A stretch of DNA of 64,000 nt, taken from positions 1,488,001-1,552,000 of the forward strand of contig NZ_CP009526.1 of the NCBI RefSeq assembly GCF_000969985.1, written 5' to 3'. Below the pieces are notes generated by a model. That model made no database searches. It was not told the DNA's origin and was given only the letters and a program-made list of their open reading frames with translations. Shown piece after piece: positions 63,592-64,000 of this stretch (position 1 is the stretch's first letter; every line of letters starts with the position of its first letter). Origin of the DNA: Methanosarcina barkeri str. Wiesmoor. Its GTDB lineage: Archaea > Halobacteriota > Methanosarcinia > Methanosarcinales > Methanosarcinaceae. The translations under genes were made by a program, and so were the position numbers.

Positions 63592-64000
63592 ATGGCTGAT
63601 GAGAAGCGGATATGGAGAATCATTCCGGACACAAGCGTGATTATTGACGGGAGGCTTTCGTCCCGTATTAGAAGTGGGGATTTCAGGGGTGCTGAGATCA
63701 TTATTCCCGAAGCTGTGGTCTCGGAACTTGAAGCCCAGGCAAATAAGGGCAGGGAAATAGGGTTTAAAGGGCTTGAAGAGCTTCTGGAACTCCGCAAGCT
63801 GGCAAAGAGGGACGAAATCCTTCTTCAATTCAGTGGGGTTCAGCCTACTCTTGAAGAAATCAAACTTTCTAAAGAGGGCAGGGTAGATGCCCTTATCCGA
63901 AGTACGGCTATTGAGGTAGGTGGGCTGTTTTTAAGCGAAGACAGGGTACAGTCACTTATAGCTAAAGCAAAAGGGCTTGATGTCGAGTACATACATCCTA
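63592..64000 (+). CDS. PIN-domain protein (PIN/PilT-type ATPase family), 3' end outside the window
   Basis: The frame is open from ATG 63592 to the window end (136 residues). It reads MADEKRIWRIIPDTSVIIDG, then IIIPEAVVSELEAQANKGRE and DALIRSTAIEVGGLFLSEDR, with acidic PIN residues in PDTSVI, SELE and SEDR. This N-terminus is typical of archaeal proteins with a PIN domain followed by a PilT-like ATPase and a KH domain, about 600 residues long. Only the PIN part is visible, so the downstream domains are inferred from the family. Confidence 0.85.
   Translation, partial: MADEKRIWRIIPDTSVIIDGRLSSRIRSGDFRGAEIIIPEAVVSELEAQANKGREIGFKGLEELLELRKLAKRDEILLQFSGVQPTLEEIKLSKEGRVDALIRSTAIEVGGLFLSEDRVQSLIAKAKGLDVEYIHP

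Overview
The window looks like chromosome of a Methanosarcina-type methanogenic archaeon. The evidence is the archaeal gene set: LonB with membrane hairpins, CarS for CDP-archaeol, ABCE1/Rli1, Hel308, Sm-like protein followed by L37e, a ThiD-ThiN fusion, TrpB2 and two DUF1699-like proteins. Further support comes from CooS/CooF CO dehydrogenase, PGF-CTERM surface proteins, sensor kinases made of PAS and HisKA_2-type domains, AT-rich DNA and long intergenic regions full of short tandem repeats. Genes are mostly single or in short operons.

Layout. 1-8 kb: the end of a PAS histidine kinase, a decayed copy of its 5' part, a TPR-nitrilase fusion, a small membrane protein resembling the LonB membrane hairpin, a second TPR protein and two copies of a 110-bp MITE. 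8.5-13.3 kb: lonB, tldD and tldE on one strand, a proteolysis block. 13.6-19.1 kb, minus strand: two UspA proteins around a Gate-domain membrane protein, then cooF and cooS. 20.4-24.7 kb: an AT-rich island with three unrecognised genes, two of them in a tight operon with a membrane protein, next to a broken IS1634-like element. 24.9-34.1 kb: housekeeping genes (Trm112-like protein, pyrG, carS, pyrE, purD, argF). 34.3-35.1 kb: tRNA-Leu(CAG) and an IS630-type transposase relic. 35.2-44.2 kb: alpha/beta hydrolase, abcE1, hel308, hisD and the DUF1699 pair. 45.2-50.8 kb: trpB2, thiDN, and the lsm-rpl37e-purF cluster. 50.9-54.2 kb: a rearranged island with a truncated YjbQ gene, decayed paralogs, a two-gene PIN module, a GC-rich run of hairpins that may be an RNA gene, and a second MITE type. 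54.3-64 kb: a secreted NlpC/P60-PKD-PGF-CTERM protein, a MarR regulator, a MATE exporter, a KUP potassium transporter and a PIN-domain protein cut by the window end.

How the parts work together. pyrG/pyrE, purD/purF, argF, hisD and trpB2 are scattered biosynthetic genes with no pathway operon. cooF-cooS form a CO-oxidising or electron-transfer unit. The best candidates for undescribed biology are the 20.4-22.9 kb island, the PIN/297-residue module with its neighbouring hairpin-rich segment, a possible small RNA at 14.63 kb, and the archaeal NlpC/P60 protein. Many intergenic regions carry their own private tandem repeat. In three genes (pyrG, purD, abcE1) the repeat unit includes the gene's own stop codon.
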